Positions 9,526 to 19,555 are shown, counted from the first letter of the stretch. The stretch is DNA of 64,000 bases from Clostridiales bacterium (GCA_012519845.1 JAAYPK010000005.1:18772-82771); one strand, 5' to 3'. Notes: a model not told the origin generated them from the sequence alone. Numbers and translations are program-made.

Positions 9526-10736
9526 TATATCAATTCCTTGACCTTTCTTACTGCATAATCCATTGCATTATTAATATTATGAATATTTTTGCCAGCTCCT
9601 TGAGCTAAAACTTTATTTCCTCCACCTTTACCATCAACTAGTGTTACTGTATCTTTAAGAAGCTCTCCCATATGTACATTATTAATATTCTCTGATTCTG
9701 CAAAAAGTAAATTACACTTATCTTCATTCTTTAGTGCAAATAATACAATATAGTTGTCGTTTATCACTATTTTCTTTAGCAACTTAGTAAGATACCTTAT
9801 CTCCTTTTCCTCATATATTCTACTTATAATATTAACGCCATTTACTTCTATTTTTGAATTTATTAATTCTTCCATTTCATACTTACTTAATTTATCATTT
9901 AACTTGTTATTCTCTTCTCTTAATTTTTTATTACTATCAGATAAATTTTTTATGCTTTTTGTAACTTCGTCAGCTCCAGCGTTAAATGAATTACATATCT
10001 CTTTTAAAACATTATCTCTCATTAAGGTATACTTTATTGCCCTATCTCCAGCTAAAAATTCAATTCGTGTATTTCCCTTATGAGGGCAGTGTCCTATTAT
10101 TTTTATCATTTGTATTTCTAATGTATTACTAGGATGAACGCCACAACAAGCATTTATATCTATATCTTCAATTTCAACTATTCGTATTTCACTATCTTTT
10201 GTCTGTAAGTCTCTCCTTAAGCCCATAGTTTTAGCTTCTCTTCTATTTTTAAATTGAAAATTCACCTTGTGATTTTCGTAGATTATTTCATTTGCTTTTT
10301 CTTCTACTTTAATTATTTGATCATTTGATATATTCCCTACTATATCTACAGTACTAATTTCCTTTCCAAGATGAATTCCTGCTGTATTTGAATTAAATAA
10401 TGTATAAAAGCATCCTGACAAAACATGTTGCGCTAAATGTTGTTGCATTCCATCAAATCTTCTACTCCAATTTATAATACAATGAACATTTTCAAGTCTT
10501 TCTGGTTCCTCAAGAAGTATATGAATTATTACATTATCTTCTTCTATAACTTCAATAACCTTAATGCCATCAATATATCCTAAATCACACCATTGGCCAC
10601 CACCGCCAGGGAAAAAAGCAGTTTGCTCTAAAATAACATAATATTTATCTTCTTGTTTATAAATATTTTTTACATTACTATAAAATTCTTTAATATATTG
10701 ATCTTTATAATATAACTTATCCTTCTCAAAATCCAT
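9525..10736 (-). CDS. AlaX-type alanyl-tRNA editing protein with DHHA1-like C-terminus
   Basis: FFPGGGGQWCDLG, HLAQHVLSG, CCGVHPSNT, GKGGGNKVLAQGAG. Start placed at MDFEKDK rather than the ORF start at 10763. Confidence 0.88.
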   Translation of the reverse strand: MDFEKDKLYYKDQYIKEFYSNVKNIYKQEDKYYVILEQTAFFPGGGGQWCDLGYIDGIKVIEVIEEDNVIIHILLEEPERLENVHCIINWSRRFDGMQQHLAQHVLSGCFYTLFNSNTAGIHLGKEISTVDIVGNISNDQIIKVEEKANEIIYENHKVNFQFKNRREAKTMGLRRDLQTKDSEIRIVEIEDIDINACCGVHPSNTLEIQMIKIIGHCPHKGNTRIEFLAGDRAIKYTLMRDNVLKEICNSFNAGADEVTKSIKNLSDSNKKLREENNKLNDKLSKYEMEELINSKIEVNGVNIISRIYEEKEIRYLTKLLKKIVINDNYIVLFALKNEDKCNLLFAESENINNVHMGELLKDTVTLVDGKGGGNKVLAQGAGKNIHNINNAMDYAVRKVKELI

Positions 10737-12180
10737 TTTCCTTCTCCTTAAGCTTCTTTCCAATTATCTTAATACCCTTAATAATATCTTCATCGCTTAC
10801 TCTTCCAAATCCTATTCTGAAAGTATCTTTTCCTTTTCCATTTGAATAAAACAAGTCACCTGGAGTGAATATTACATATTCTTTATAACATTCTTTAAGC
10901 AATTCTCTTGCATTAATATTGTTTTTTAGTTTGATAAAAATATGCAATCCACCTTCCCCTGTTACGCACTCATAATCTATATATTCATTTACCATTTCCA
11001 TAACTAATTTATACTTATCTCTATAGTATTTTCTGACATTCTTAATATGTCTATCTAAAGCGCCACTTTTTAAGTAGTAGTAAAACATACTTTGATCTAA
11101 AAAAGAACAATGAATAGTTCTACCTCTTTTTACACTTTCTAATATGTTTATTAGGTTTTTATCTGCAAGTATCCAGCCTATTCTAAGTCCCGGAGATAAT
11201 ATTTTTGATAAACTTCCAAGATAAATTATACTATTTCCTTCTCCAGACATAGCAGCTAATGGATCTATTGGAGAACTACTATATAATAATTCTTCATTAA
11301 AACCATCTTCTATTATAGGAACATTATATTTTCTAAATAACTTCAAAATTTCTTTTCTTCTTCCTGTTTTAGTAACAATTCCTGTAGGATTATTGTAAGA
11401 TGGTATTATATATCCAAATTTAGGTTTAGAATTTATTAATGCTTTCTCTAATTCTATTAAATCCATTCCTTCATTGTCTAATGGAACTTGCACCGCATTA
11501 ACTCCATGAGCTTTTAGTATTTTTAGTGCTGTATTATGTGTTGGTTCTTCACATATAATTGTATCTCCTTCATTGGTTAATGAAGAGATTACAATATCAA
11601 AAGCTTCTGTAAAACCATTTGTAATAAGAATATCTTTATTGTTTGTATCTATTAACTTATCTTCCATATAAGTAAATAAATAATCAATTAAAGGTTTATA
11701 CCCTTTAGCATATCCATAATTTAATAAATTTTTTTCTTCATTACTCCAAGCATCTAAAAAAGCTCTTTTAAAGTCATCTAAATTAAATAATTCATCTGAA
11801 GGCGCAATAGATTTAAATGATATCATGCCTTTTTTATAGTGTAATTCATTTTTCATTATATCTAAATCTAATAAAGTTCTACTATAATTGTTAGTTTTTT
11901 TATTCCAATCTACATTGTATTCAAAGGTTTCTTTTACTCCTTCAGCACAAATAAATGTACCTCTTCCTTTCTTAGTAATTATTAACCCTTTACTTTCTAA
12001 TTCCTCATAAGCTGCAATAACTGAATTTCTACTAATATTTAAAATTTTACTTGCTTCTCTTGTTGAAGGAAGTTTGCTATCTTTTCTTAATTCTCCTTTA
12101 TTTATTCCATCCATTATATGTTTTTCTATTTGAACATATATAGGATCAATATTATTAATTGTTAAAGTTGAAAAAATCAT
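10726..12180 (-). CDS. MocR-type PLP-dependent transcriptional regulator (GntR HTH + aminotransferase fold)
   Basis: KLPSTREASKILNISRNSVIAAYEELESKGLI; SYNNPTG; SLSKILSPGLRIGW. Confidence 0.9.
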   Translation of the reverse strand: MIFSTLTINNIDPIYVQIEKHIMDGINKGELRKDSKLPSTREASKILNISRNSVIAAYEELESKGLIITKKGRGTFICAEGVKETFEYNVDWNKKTNNYSRTLLDLDIMKNELHYKKGMISFKSIAPSDELFNLDDFKRAFLDAWSNEEKNLLNYGYAKGYKPLIDYLFTYMEDKLIDTNNKDILITNGFTEAFDIVISSLTNEGDTIICEEPTHNTALKILKAHGVNAVQVPLDNEGMDLIELEKALINSKPKFGYIIPSYNNPTGIVTKTGRRKEILKLFRKYNVPIIEDGFNEELLYSSSPIDPLAAMSGEGNSIIYLGSLSKILSPGLRIGWILADKNLINILESVKRGRTIHCSFLDQSMFYYYLKSGALDRHIKNVRKYYRDKYKLVMEMVNEYIDYECVTGEGGLHIFIKLKNNINARELLKECYKEYVIFTPGDLFYSNGKGKDTFRIGFGRVSDEDIIKGIKIIGKKLKEKENGF

Positions 12181-12210
12181 AAAAATACTCCCTTTTATCT
12201 TACGTCTTTT

Positions 12211-13377
12211 TTATAATGATGCTTTAAAAATATTAATTACATCTTCTTGATTTAAAGGAACAAATCCATTAATAATCTTAGATCTAACTGCTTGTTTTGC
12301 CATAATTTCAAATTTGTTATCATCTAAAATACCAACTTCTCTAAGAGTAGATGGTATTCCTAGTGCTTTAAAATAATCTGCCATCATATCTATAGCTTTA
12401 TTAGCAATGTGATATTCAGGTAGACTTTCATCTATCCCCCATACATTTACACCAAATTCAACAAATTTATTTATTGTGTTATCATTTAAAACATATCTCA
12501 TCCAATGAGGCGTTAAAATAGCAAGACCTTCCCCATGAGTTATATCATAGAAAGCACTTAACTCATGTTCCATAGGGTGAACTGACCAACTTTTATCTGC
12601 TCCATATGATAGTATACCATTTATAGCTAAACTTGATGCCCACATTAAATTTGCTCTTGCTTCATAATTTTTAGGTTCCTCTATAGCAATTACCCCATAC
12701 TTTATGCAAGTTTTTAATATTCCTTCTGCAAGTCTACTTTGTACATATGCACCTTCAACATTATTAAAGTAATTTTCTAGAGTATGTGATATTATATCAG
12801 CTGTACCTGCTGCTGTCTGCTTCTTTGACACTGTATAAGTATATGTTGGATCTAATATTGATGCCTTTGGCTTAAGCAATTCGTGACCAGTACCAATTTT
12901 CATATTTTTTTCCAAGTCAGAAATAACTGCAAATCCATCCATTTCTGATCCTGTTGCTGATAAGGTTAATATAGAAATAATAGGTAATGCTGCTTTTATT
13001 TTAGAAGCATCTATCACAATATCCCATGGATCACCATCATACATTATCCCTGCAGCTATAACTTTTCCGCAATCTATTGTGCTACCACCACCTATTGGAA
13101 GAATAACATCCACCTGTTCTTTCTTACAAATTTCAATACCCTCTCTCACAGTTGTTATTCTAGGATTTGGTTCAACTCCAGACAATTCAACATAACTAAT
13201 GTTATTATCTTTTAATATTTTAATAACTTCATCATATAAACCAATCTTTTTAATACTGCCTCCTCCATAAAGAATTAAAACTTTTTTACCATATTCTTTT
13301 ATTACATTGACAAGATTTTTTATTTCTCCTTTACCAAAAAATATTTTAGTCCCTATTGAATAATGAAAATTTTCCAT
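12211..13377 (-). CDS. Iron-containing alcohol dehydrogenase (butanol dehydrogenase-like)
   Basis: FGKGEIKNL, PIGGGSTIDCGK, HPMEHELSAFYDITHGEGLAILTPHWM. Confidence 0.92.
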   Translation of the reverse strand: MENFHYSIGTKIFFGKGEIKNLVNVIKEYGKKVLILYGGGSIKKIGLYDEVIKILKDNNISYVELSGVEPNPRITTVREGIEICKKEQVDVILPIGGGSTIDCGKVIAAGIMYDGDPWDIVIDASKIKAALPIISILTLSATGSEMDGFAVISDLEKNMKIGTGHELLKPKASILDPTYTYTVSKKQTAAGTADIISHTLENYFNNVEGAYVQSRLAEGILKTCIKYGVIAIEEPKNYEARANLMWASSLAINGILSYGADKSWSVHPMEHELSAFYDITHGEGLAILTPHWMRYVLNDNTINKFVEFGVNVWGIDESLPEYHIANKAIDMMADYFKALGIPSTLREVGILDDNKFEIMAKQAVRSKIINGFVPLNQEDVINIFKASL

Positions 13378-13391
13378 AATTACCTCCTAAT

Positions 13392-14963
13392 TTATATATA
13401 TTTATCTAAAGTTTCACTTCGCTTAAATGAATTTTCTACTATTTCTTTGGGATAACCAATATATTCTAACAATTTTATTGCATTCCTATTTTTATTTACC
13501 CCTTTCTTTAATTTGTAGTCAAATTTTAAACCTTCTTCCTTTTTAACTTCTTCACTGAAATAGAAAAAATCATATTCTTCTTTTAATATTTCAGTTAACT
13601 CTCTATCATGAGTTGCTACTATGGTTAAGGCATTTCTTTCATTAATATATTTTAATATTTCTGCTGAAGATGATATTCTTTCAACAGGATTTGTTCCCCT
13701 AAATATTTCATCAATTGGACAAAATACAGTAATATTATCATCAAGAGCTTTAATAATTCTTAATATTCCTTCTGCTTCCGCTAAATAATAACTTTTTCCA
13801 TTATTTATATCATCTTTCGGCGAAATTGAAGATACCAAATTTAAAAAACACCCTTTATATTCTTTTGCTAAACAGAAATTAAAACTTTGTGCTAATAAAA
13901 CATTAATAGCTACCATTCTCAAGAAAGTCGATTTACCAGACATATTAGTACCAGTTAATACAATCCCCTTTTTCTTAATATATAGAGTATTAGGCACAGG
14001 ATTTTTTATAAATGGTACTATCCCCTCTTTTATATATAACTCTTTTTCCTCTATAAATGTTGGTGTACAAATTTTATCTTTATTACTATCTTTATAACTT
14101 GCAATAGAAATTAATGCATCAAGTTCACCAATTAAATAATACAACTTAAATATTAATCCTTCATTTGCCTTAATTTTATCACTTATTTTATAGTAAGTAG
14201 TTTCTTCTATTAAGAAAGGAATTGAAAATATTTCTAAAACTCCACCTAAAACAGTGAGTATTTTAAGTGTAACGGTACCCCTGTCTATTTTTTTTATTTT
14301 TTTCAGTATATTCTTTATTTCAATTGTATAACTTGATATTTTATCATCTTTAATCCTACTTATTTTTTTAGAGGCTAATAATAAATCTCTTAAAAATAAT
14401 AATCCTGTCCCTCGTATTTTATCTCTTTCATATTGATTAATAGCAATATTTATAAATACTGATACCATTAAGCCAATCATAAACTTTGGTTCTTTTAGTG
14501 CTATTGCTAAAACAATAAGTATAACAGGTATAACTTTTCCTAAAATACTGTAGACAAAGTATTTAACTTTATTTACTAAAAGTAACCCATCCATCATTTC
14601 AAAGAAAATATTTTTTTTATCTCTTTTCATCATAAATAAAATATATCTTAATTTTGTTCTTAACTCTTCATCATAAGAAAATCCGTGTATTAGATCTGAT
14701 CTTTTTTTTATTTGTTCCTCATTAACTAGTGGATTCCTTAGTATTGTATACAATACCTGCTCTCCCTCAGAAGAGTATGTTCTATCCATTTTTTCAAATA
14801 AATAATCCATTTCTAAATCATTCCAAGTTTCATCGTCAATTGTATATTTATTTTTTTCTGCAATATCATATAATGCTCTTATATTTTTCATGTTTCTTTC
14901 TTTATTCTGTTCACTTTTGTAATCTTTTCTTATAAATTCTTTATTATACATCATACCCTCCAA
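13392..14963 (-). CDS. MutS-related ATPase with a hydrophobic membrane segment
   Basis: Walker A TGTNMSGKSTFLR, DEIFRGTNPVERISSS, ATHDREL; hydrophobic stretch VIPVILIVLAIALKEPKFMIGLMVSVFI. Confidence 0.85.
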   Translation of the reverse strand: MEGMMYNKEFIRKDYKSEQNKERNMKNIRALYDIAEKNKYTIDDETWNDLEMDYLFEKMDRTYSSEGEQVLYTILRNPLVNEEQIKKRSDLIHGFSYDEELRTKLRYILFMMKRDKKNIFFEMMDGLLLVNKVKYFVYSILGKVIPVILIVLAIALKEPKFMIGLMVSVFINIAINQYERDKIRGTGLLFLRDLLLASKKISRIKDDKISSYTIEIKNILKKIKKIDRGTVTLKILTVLGGVLEIFSIPFLIEETTYYKISDKIKANEGLIFKLYYLIGELDALISIASYKDSNKDKICTPTFIEEKELYIKEGIVPFIKNPVPNTLYIKKKGIVLTGTNMSGKSTFLRMVAINVLLAQSFNFCLAKEYKGCFLNLVSSISPKDDINNGKSYYLAEAEGILRIIKALDDNITVFCPIDEIFRGTNPVERISSSAEILKYINERNALTIVATHDRELTEILKEEYDFFYFSEEVKKEEGLKFDYKLKKGVNKNRNAIKLLEYIGYPKEIVENSFKRSETLDKYI

Positions 14964-15080
14964 GATAGCTATTTATTTCATTTTACTATTTTTTTCATAT
15001 AAATAAAATGTTTTTACATGTATCATTTTGTAATAAATATAAATAGTATATATAAACAATAATACATTTGAGGTGGTAAT

Positions 15081-15419
15081 ATGAATCCTTTATTAGCACT
15101 ACTTTTAAATTCTCTTTTAATGGGTAATGGAGGTAATCCTCTTATGAATATGTTTATGGGTAACAATTCATCAAATAATAATATGAATAATAATCCTTTA
15201 ATGAATATGTTTATGGGAAATGGAGGCAATCCTCTAATGAACATGCTTATGGGTAATGGAGGTAACCCTTTTATGAACATGATGAATGGTCAGAATATGA
15301 ATATGATGAACGATCAAAATATGAATAATAACAATAATAACAATAATAATAACATGAACGATTTATTAAGCATGTTAATGGGAAATATGAATAACAATCC
15401 AAGAAATAACAATCAGTAA
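15081..15419 (+). CDS. Asn/Met/Gly-rich low-complexity protein
   Basis: Repeats of NPLMNMFMGNGG, poly-Asn tract, SD GAGGTGG before ATG. Confidence 0.6.
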   Translation: MNPLLALLLNSLLMGNGGNPLMNMFMGNNSSNNNMNNNPLMNMFMGNGGNPLMNMLMGNGGNPFMNMMNGQNMNMMNDQNMNNNNNNNNNNMNDLLSMLMGNMNNNPRNNNQ

Positions 15420-15463
15420 TTAATAGATATATTATTCATGTAGAATTATTATTTATTACATTA

Positions 15464-15488
15464 TCTATTTTAGATAAATGTTGATTTT
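15464..15488. repeat. Solo copy B of TATTTTAGATAAATGTTGAT
   Basis: Identical 20-bp core to the copies at 2520, 40782 and 40840. Confidence 0.75.
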
Positions 15489-15506
15489 AAAATATTAAAA
15501 ATATCT

Positions 15507-15586
15507 AATAGCAAGTTGTTTTATTGTTTTATATTTACTTGGAGTCTATCTAAGTAATATAAATACAGCTATAACAACTTGCTATT
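15507..15586. other. Long imperfect hairpin (possible structured RNA or terminator)
   Basis: 14-bp perfect arms AATAGCAAGTTGTT/AACAACTTGCTATT, with an inner TTACTT/AAGTAA stem. Confidence 0.6.
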
Positions 15587-15756
15587 TGTTTTCTTAATTT
15601 TGTAAGCACTTCTTATTAAGCATGGTATTTTTGAAAAGTTTCTACATTTTATACATTAAAAACAAATAATATACAAAGAACCTATATATTAATATTGCTT
15701 TTATTCAATTAACCATATATATTAATTAGGTTATTAACACTAAGGAGGAGAGTATA

Positions 15757-16707
15757 ATAAAAACTAGAGATTATTTTTTTGACAATTTAAAAGGACTATT
15801 AATTATAGCTGTAATAATTGGTAATTCCTTAGAACACATTAACCCAAACACCTTCAATACTCATTTTTTTATATTATTTTTATATATTTTTCATATGCCC
15901 TTATTTACATTTGTATCAGGCTATTTTTGCGAAATGAGTTCACGTACTACAAAAGAAAAAGTTAAATCCATTTTATTAGTATATATATGTGGTCAAATTT
16001 TTTACTATTTTTTTAATAGTATTATTTTTGGAAAAAGTTCAGATTTTGTAGAATTATTATCTCCACAATGGACATTATGGTATTTACTTTCTTTAACCTT
16101 TTGGTATATCATTTATGATTTTATAGGAGATAAGAAAAAATGGCTTATTTTTTCTACTATCATTGCATTATATATTGGTTTTGATAAAAGTGTAGGTGCC
16201 TATGTAAGTTCCTCAAGAACCTTTTTCTTTTTACCATTTTTTATTTTAGGAACAATGTTTAAGAAAGACTATATTTCAATCCTGAAGAAAAATAGTATTA
16301 AGTTATTTTTATCTTCAGGAATTATTATTTTGATTTTATTCTTTATATCAAATTATGTACGAGTAGAATCATTATTTGAATATACTTATTATACTGCATA
16401 TTTTGAAAAAGAATTTATTCCTTTATTATTAAGAATTTATCATTATATAGGAGCTACTGTTCTTGGAATGACTATTATAATATTAGTTAGTAACAAAAAA
16501 ACTTTACTTTCAAAAATAGGTTCTTATTCATTATGTATGTATCTATGTCACGGAGCAGTAATTAAATTAATTCATAAATATCAGTTATTGCCCTATACAA
16601 ATAAAATTAATACCATTATTTCTGAAATTATAATTGTATTAATAACAATAGTTATTTCAATTATCTATTATGAAATGTTAAAACCAAAGCTAATTAATAG
16701 AAAGTAA
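15757..16707 (+). CDS. Membrane acyltransferase (acyltransferase family 3-like), apparent AUA start
   Basis: KTRDYFFDNLKGLLIIAVIIGNSLEHI reads in frame upstream of the reported ORF start 15895; SD AAGGAGGAG at 15742-15750. Confidence 0.75.
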   Translation: MKTRDYFFDNLKGLLIIAVIIGNSLEHINPNTFNTHFFILFLYIFHMPLFTFVSGYFCEMSSRTTKEKVKSILLVYICGQIFYYFFNSIIFGKSSDFVELLSPQWTLWYLLSLTFWYIIYDFIGDKKKWLIFSTIIALYIGFDKSVGAYVSSSRTFFFLPFFILGTMFKKDYISILKKNSIKLFLSSGIIILILFFISNYVRVESLFEYTYYTAYFEKEFIPLLLRIYHYIGATVLGMTIIILVSNKKTLLSKIGSYSLCMYLCHGAVIKLIHKYQLLPYTNKINTIISEIIIVLITIVISIIYYEMLKPKLINRK

Positions 16708-16791
16708 AAATATTCTTTTAACAGGTTACCATTTTTACCTTTATATGTTATAATTATATTTGTCTATTTTATATTTTATAGGGGGGTAATT

Positions 16792-17592
16792 ATGGACGAA
16801 AATATGGGATTTATGAAGAAGTTTTCTAAAAGTTTTGGGGATTTTAGTGTTTATAATGTTTATATTAAACAATCTATGGGAAAAGCTATTTTATATCTTT
16901 TTTTAATATGTTTATTATTTTCAACTGTATTTAATATATTTGTTACAATACAGTTAAACATTGTATTTAATGAAGCAAACAAAGTAATGGTATCAGATCT
17001 GCCTGATTTTTCTGTTAAAGATGGTGTATTATCAATGAATATTGATAAACCTATTGAAATTGTTGAGAATGGTATTTATATAGGTTTTGATACTACAAAT
17101 ACTGTGAATGCATCTAAGTTATATCAATATGATAAAGGTTATTTGATAGATCAATATTCAATTCATTATAAAGATCCTAGCGGATTAAGTAGTATTAAAT
17201 TAGCTAATATTGATTATCTGGAAGGATTAACAAAAGATACATTTATTTCTTCTGTTAATACATTAAAAATCTATTTAATTGTATTTTTATTCATTTTCGT
17301 ACCTTTATTTATATTCTTATTAAATTTATTTATTTGTTTTGCTATTTTAGGTTTATTGGGCTTAATTATTAATGCCATAGCTGAAACTAAGGTGCGCTAT
17401 ATAGATATTGTTAAAATCTCTATGTATGCAGTTACTACACCAATTTTGCTATTTGCTGTTTTAAATTCCTTTGGACTTAGTTTACCATTTTTATTAACTT
17501 CTTTAATATACTTAGGAATTGCATGTATATATATTTATTTAGGAATGCGCTCTCTTGAAGACCCTAAATATCATATTCAAAATTATAATTAG
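16792..17592 (+). CDS. DUF1189-like membrane protein
   Basis: Two-part TM architecture and FSKSFGDFSVYNVY..KQSMGKAILYL N-terminus. Confidence 0.65.
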   Translation: MDENMGFMKKFSKSFGDFSVYNVYIKQSMGKAILYLFLICLLFSTVFNIFVTIQLNIVFNEANKVMVSDLPDFSVKDGVLSMNIDKPIEIVENGIYIGFDTTNTVNASKLYQYDKGYLIDQYSIHYKDPSGLSSIKLANIDYLEGLTKDTFISSVNTLKIYLIVFLFIFVPLFIFLLNLFICFAILGLLGLIINAIAETKVRYIDIVKISMYAVTTPILLFAVLNSFGLSLPFLLTSLIYLGIACIYIYLGMRSLEDPKYHIQNYN

Positions 17593-17595
17593 AAT

Positions 17596-17635
17596 AAGGA
17601 TGTGAAGAATGAAATACCATTTTTCACATCCTTTT
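17596..17635 (+). terminator. Intrinsic terminator
   Basis: AAGGATGTGAA...TTCACATCCTT then TTT. Confidence 0.8.
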
Positions 17636-17756
17636 AATTTATAGTTAATAACATCTCATCATTATCTTGCTTATTATCATTTATTAGGTTTTTTAGAATT
17701 TATTTTCTTGCACTTAATTAAAATACTTGCTACAATTATACGGGAATTTAATATTT

Positions 17757-17824
17757 ACTCATATAATTCCACAAATTTGGTGTGGAAGTTTCTACGTGAC
17801 AACCGAATTGTCTACACTATGGGT
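17757..17824 (+). ncRNA. Purine riboswitch aptamer, guanine-type
   Basis: ACTCATATAATTCCACAAATTTGGTGTGGAAGTTTCTACGTGACAACCGAATTGTCTACACTATGGGT: P1 ACTCATA/TATGGGT, P2 TTCCACA/TGTGGAA, J2/3 TTTCTAC, C in the ACTATG J3/1 position; upstream of a purine permease. Confidence 0.92.
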
Positions 17825-18096
17825 TTGCTTTTATTTAGCAAAGAAAAACAGCACCCTTTTAGGCAACTGTATTGTCTACATTGTCTACAATGAGGTTTGC
17901 TTTTTTTATGCAATTATAACATTTGGGACCTCAGTCATATATAATGAGGTTTATTCTTTTATTATTCATTACTGAAATTTACTTTATTTTATAAGTACTT
18001 GGTAAAACTTTAGTAATAATAATATATTTTCATTTTTAATATTAAGAGAATAATTTATTCTTTTAATTATATATACATTATAGAGGAGGATATACA

Positions 18097-19509
18097 ATGG
18101 AAAAATTTTTTAAGTTCAAAGAAAATAATACTAACCTACGAACTGAAATAGTAGCAGGTTTAACTACTTTCTTTGCAATGGCATATATTATTATGGTTAA
18201 TCCAAATATGCTATCACAATCAGGTATGCCATGGGGAGCTGTATTTCTTGCTACAATTATAGCTTCAATCATAGGTACTTTAATTATGGGACTTTTTGCT
18301 AATGTTCCTTATGCTCAAGCTCCTGGTATGGGACTAAATGCATTTTTTGTTTTTACAGTAGTTTTTGGATTAGGGTTTACTTGGCAAGAAGCTCTAGCTA
18401 TGGTATTCATATGTGGTTTAATTAATATTCTAATTACTGTTACAAAAATTAGAAAATTAATAATTAAAGCTATTCCTGAAAGTTTACAACATGCTATAGG
18501 TGGTGGTATTGGTGTATTTATAGCATATATCGGTATTAAAAATGCAGGGTTATTACAATTCACTTCTGATCCTGGTACATACACTCAACTAGGAGAAAAT
18601 GGAACAGTAATTGCAAACTCATCTGCAGTACCTGCAATTGTAACATTAAATACTCCAGCAGTATTATTAGCTTTATTCGGAATTGCTCTTACAGTTATTT
18701 TATTAATTAAAAATGTAAAAGGTGCAATTTTCATAGGTATTGTTGTAACAGCTTTAGTTGGAATTCCATTTGGTCTTACTACAATTTCTGATTCTGTAAG
18801 CTTTACTGATGCATGTAGACAACTTCCAGAAACTTTTGGAGCTGCTTTTGGTAATCCAGGTATTCAATCACTATTTAGTGATATTACTAAGTTACCTCTT
18901 GTATTAATGACAATTTTTGCTTTCAGTTTATCAGATACTTTTGATACAATTGGTACATTTATTGGAACTGGTAGAAAAAGTGGAATTTTCTCTGAAAAAG
19001 ATGAAAACTCTTTATCAGATGGAAAAGGATTTACTACTAAGATGGATAAAGCATTATTTGCTGATGCAACTGCAACTTCTGTAGGAGCTATTATCGGAAC
19101 TTCAAACGTTACAACATACGTTGAAAGTGCTGCTGGAATTGGTTCAGGTGGCCGTACTGGTTTCACTAGTGTTGTTGTATCAATATTATTCTTATTAAGT
19201 GCTTTCTTTGCACCAGTTATTAGTGCCATTCCATCAGCTGCAACAGCACCTGCTTTAATTATTGTTGGTGTTATGATGTTATCAGCATTTAAAGAAATTA
19301 GCTGGGATAAACTTGAAGAAGCTATTCCTGCATTCTTTGCAAGTATATTTATGGGATTCTGTTATAGCATTTCTTATGGTATAGCAGCTGGCTTTATATT
19401 CTATATTATTGTTAAGGTATGCAAGAAAGAAACTAAAGATATTAATCCAGTATTATGGGTTGCTACCCTATTATTTATTCTTAATTTCATTATTTTAGCA
19501 TTTATTTAG
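18097..19509 (+). CDS. NCS2 family guanine/hypoxanthine permease (AzgA/PbuG-like)
   Basis: TEIVAGLTTFFAMAYIIMVNPNML, PGMGLNAFF, SDTFDTIGTFIGTG. Confidence 0.93.
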   Translation: MEKFFKFKENNTNLRTEIVAGLTTFFAMAYIIMVNPNMLSQSGMPWGAVFLATIIASIIGTLIMGLFANVPYAQAPGMGLNAFFVFTVVFGLGFTWQEALAMVFICGLINILITVTKIRKLIIKAIPESLQHAIGGGIGVFIAYIGIKNAGLLQFTSDPGTYTQLGENGTVIANSSAVPAIVTLNTPAVLLALFGIALTVILLIKNVKGAIFIGIVVTALVGIPFGLTTISDSVSFTDACRQLPETFGAAFGNPGIQSLFSDITKLPLVLMTIFAFSLSDTFDTIGTFIGTGRKSGIFSEKDENSLSDGKGFTTKMDKALFADATATSVGAIIGTSNVTTYVESAAGIGSGGRTGFTSVVVSILFLLSAFFAPVISAIPSAATAPALIIVGVMMLSAFKEISWDKLEEAIPAFFASIFMGFCYSISYGIAAGFIFYIIVKVCKKETKDINPVLWVATLLFILNFIILAFI

Positions 19510-19518
19510 AATTTTAAT

Positions 19519-19555
19519 ATAGCTGTCGCTATAAATAGCGGCAGCTATTTTCTTT
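19519..19555 (+). terminator. Intrinsic terminator
   Basis: ATAGCTGTCGCTA-taaa-TAGCGGCAGCTAT, then T-rich. Confidence 0.8.

Noticed and set aside
15023-15280. Antisense ORF with Pro/Phe/Ile repeats
   Set aside because: Artifact of the repetitive Asn/Met-rich gene on the other strand; the sense frame has the RBS.
17708-17975. Small ORFs of 61 and 82 aa upstream of the purine permease
   Set aside because: They overlap the riboswitch aptamer and its expression platform.
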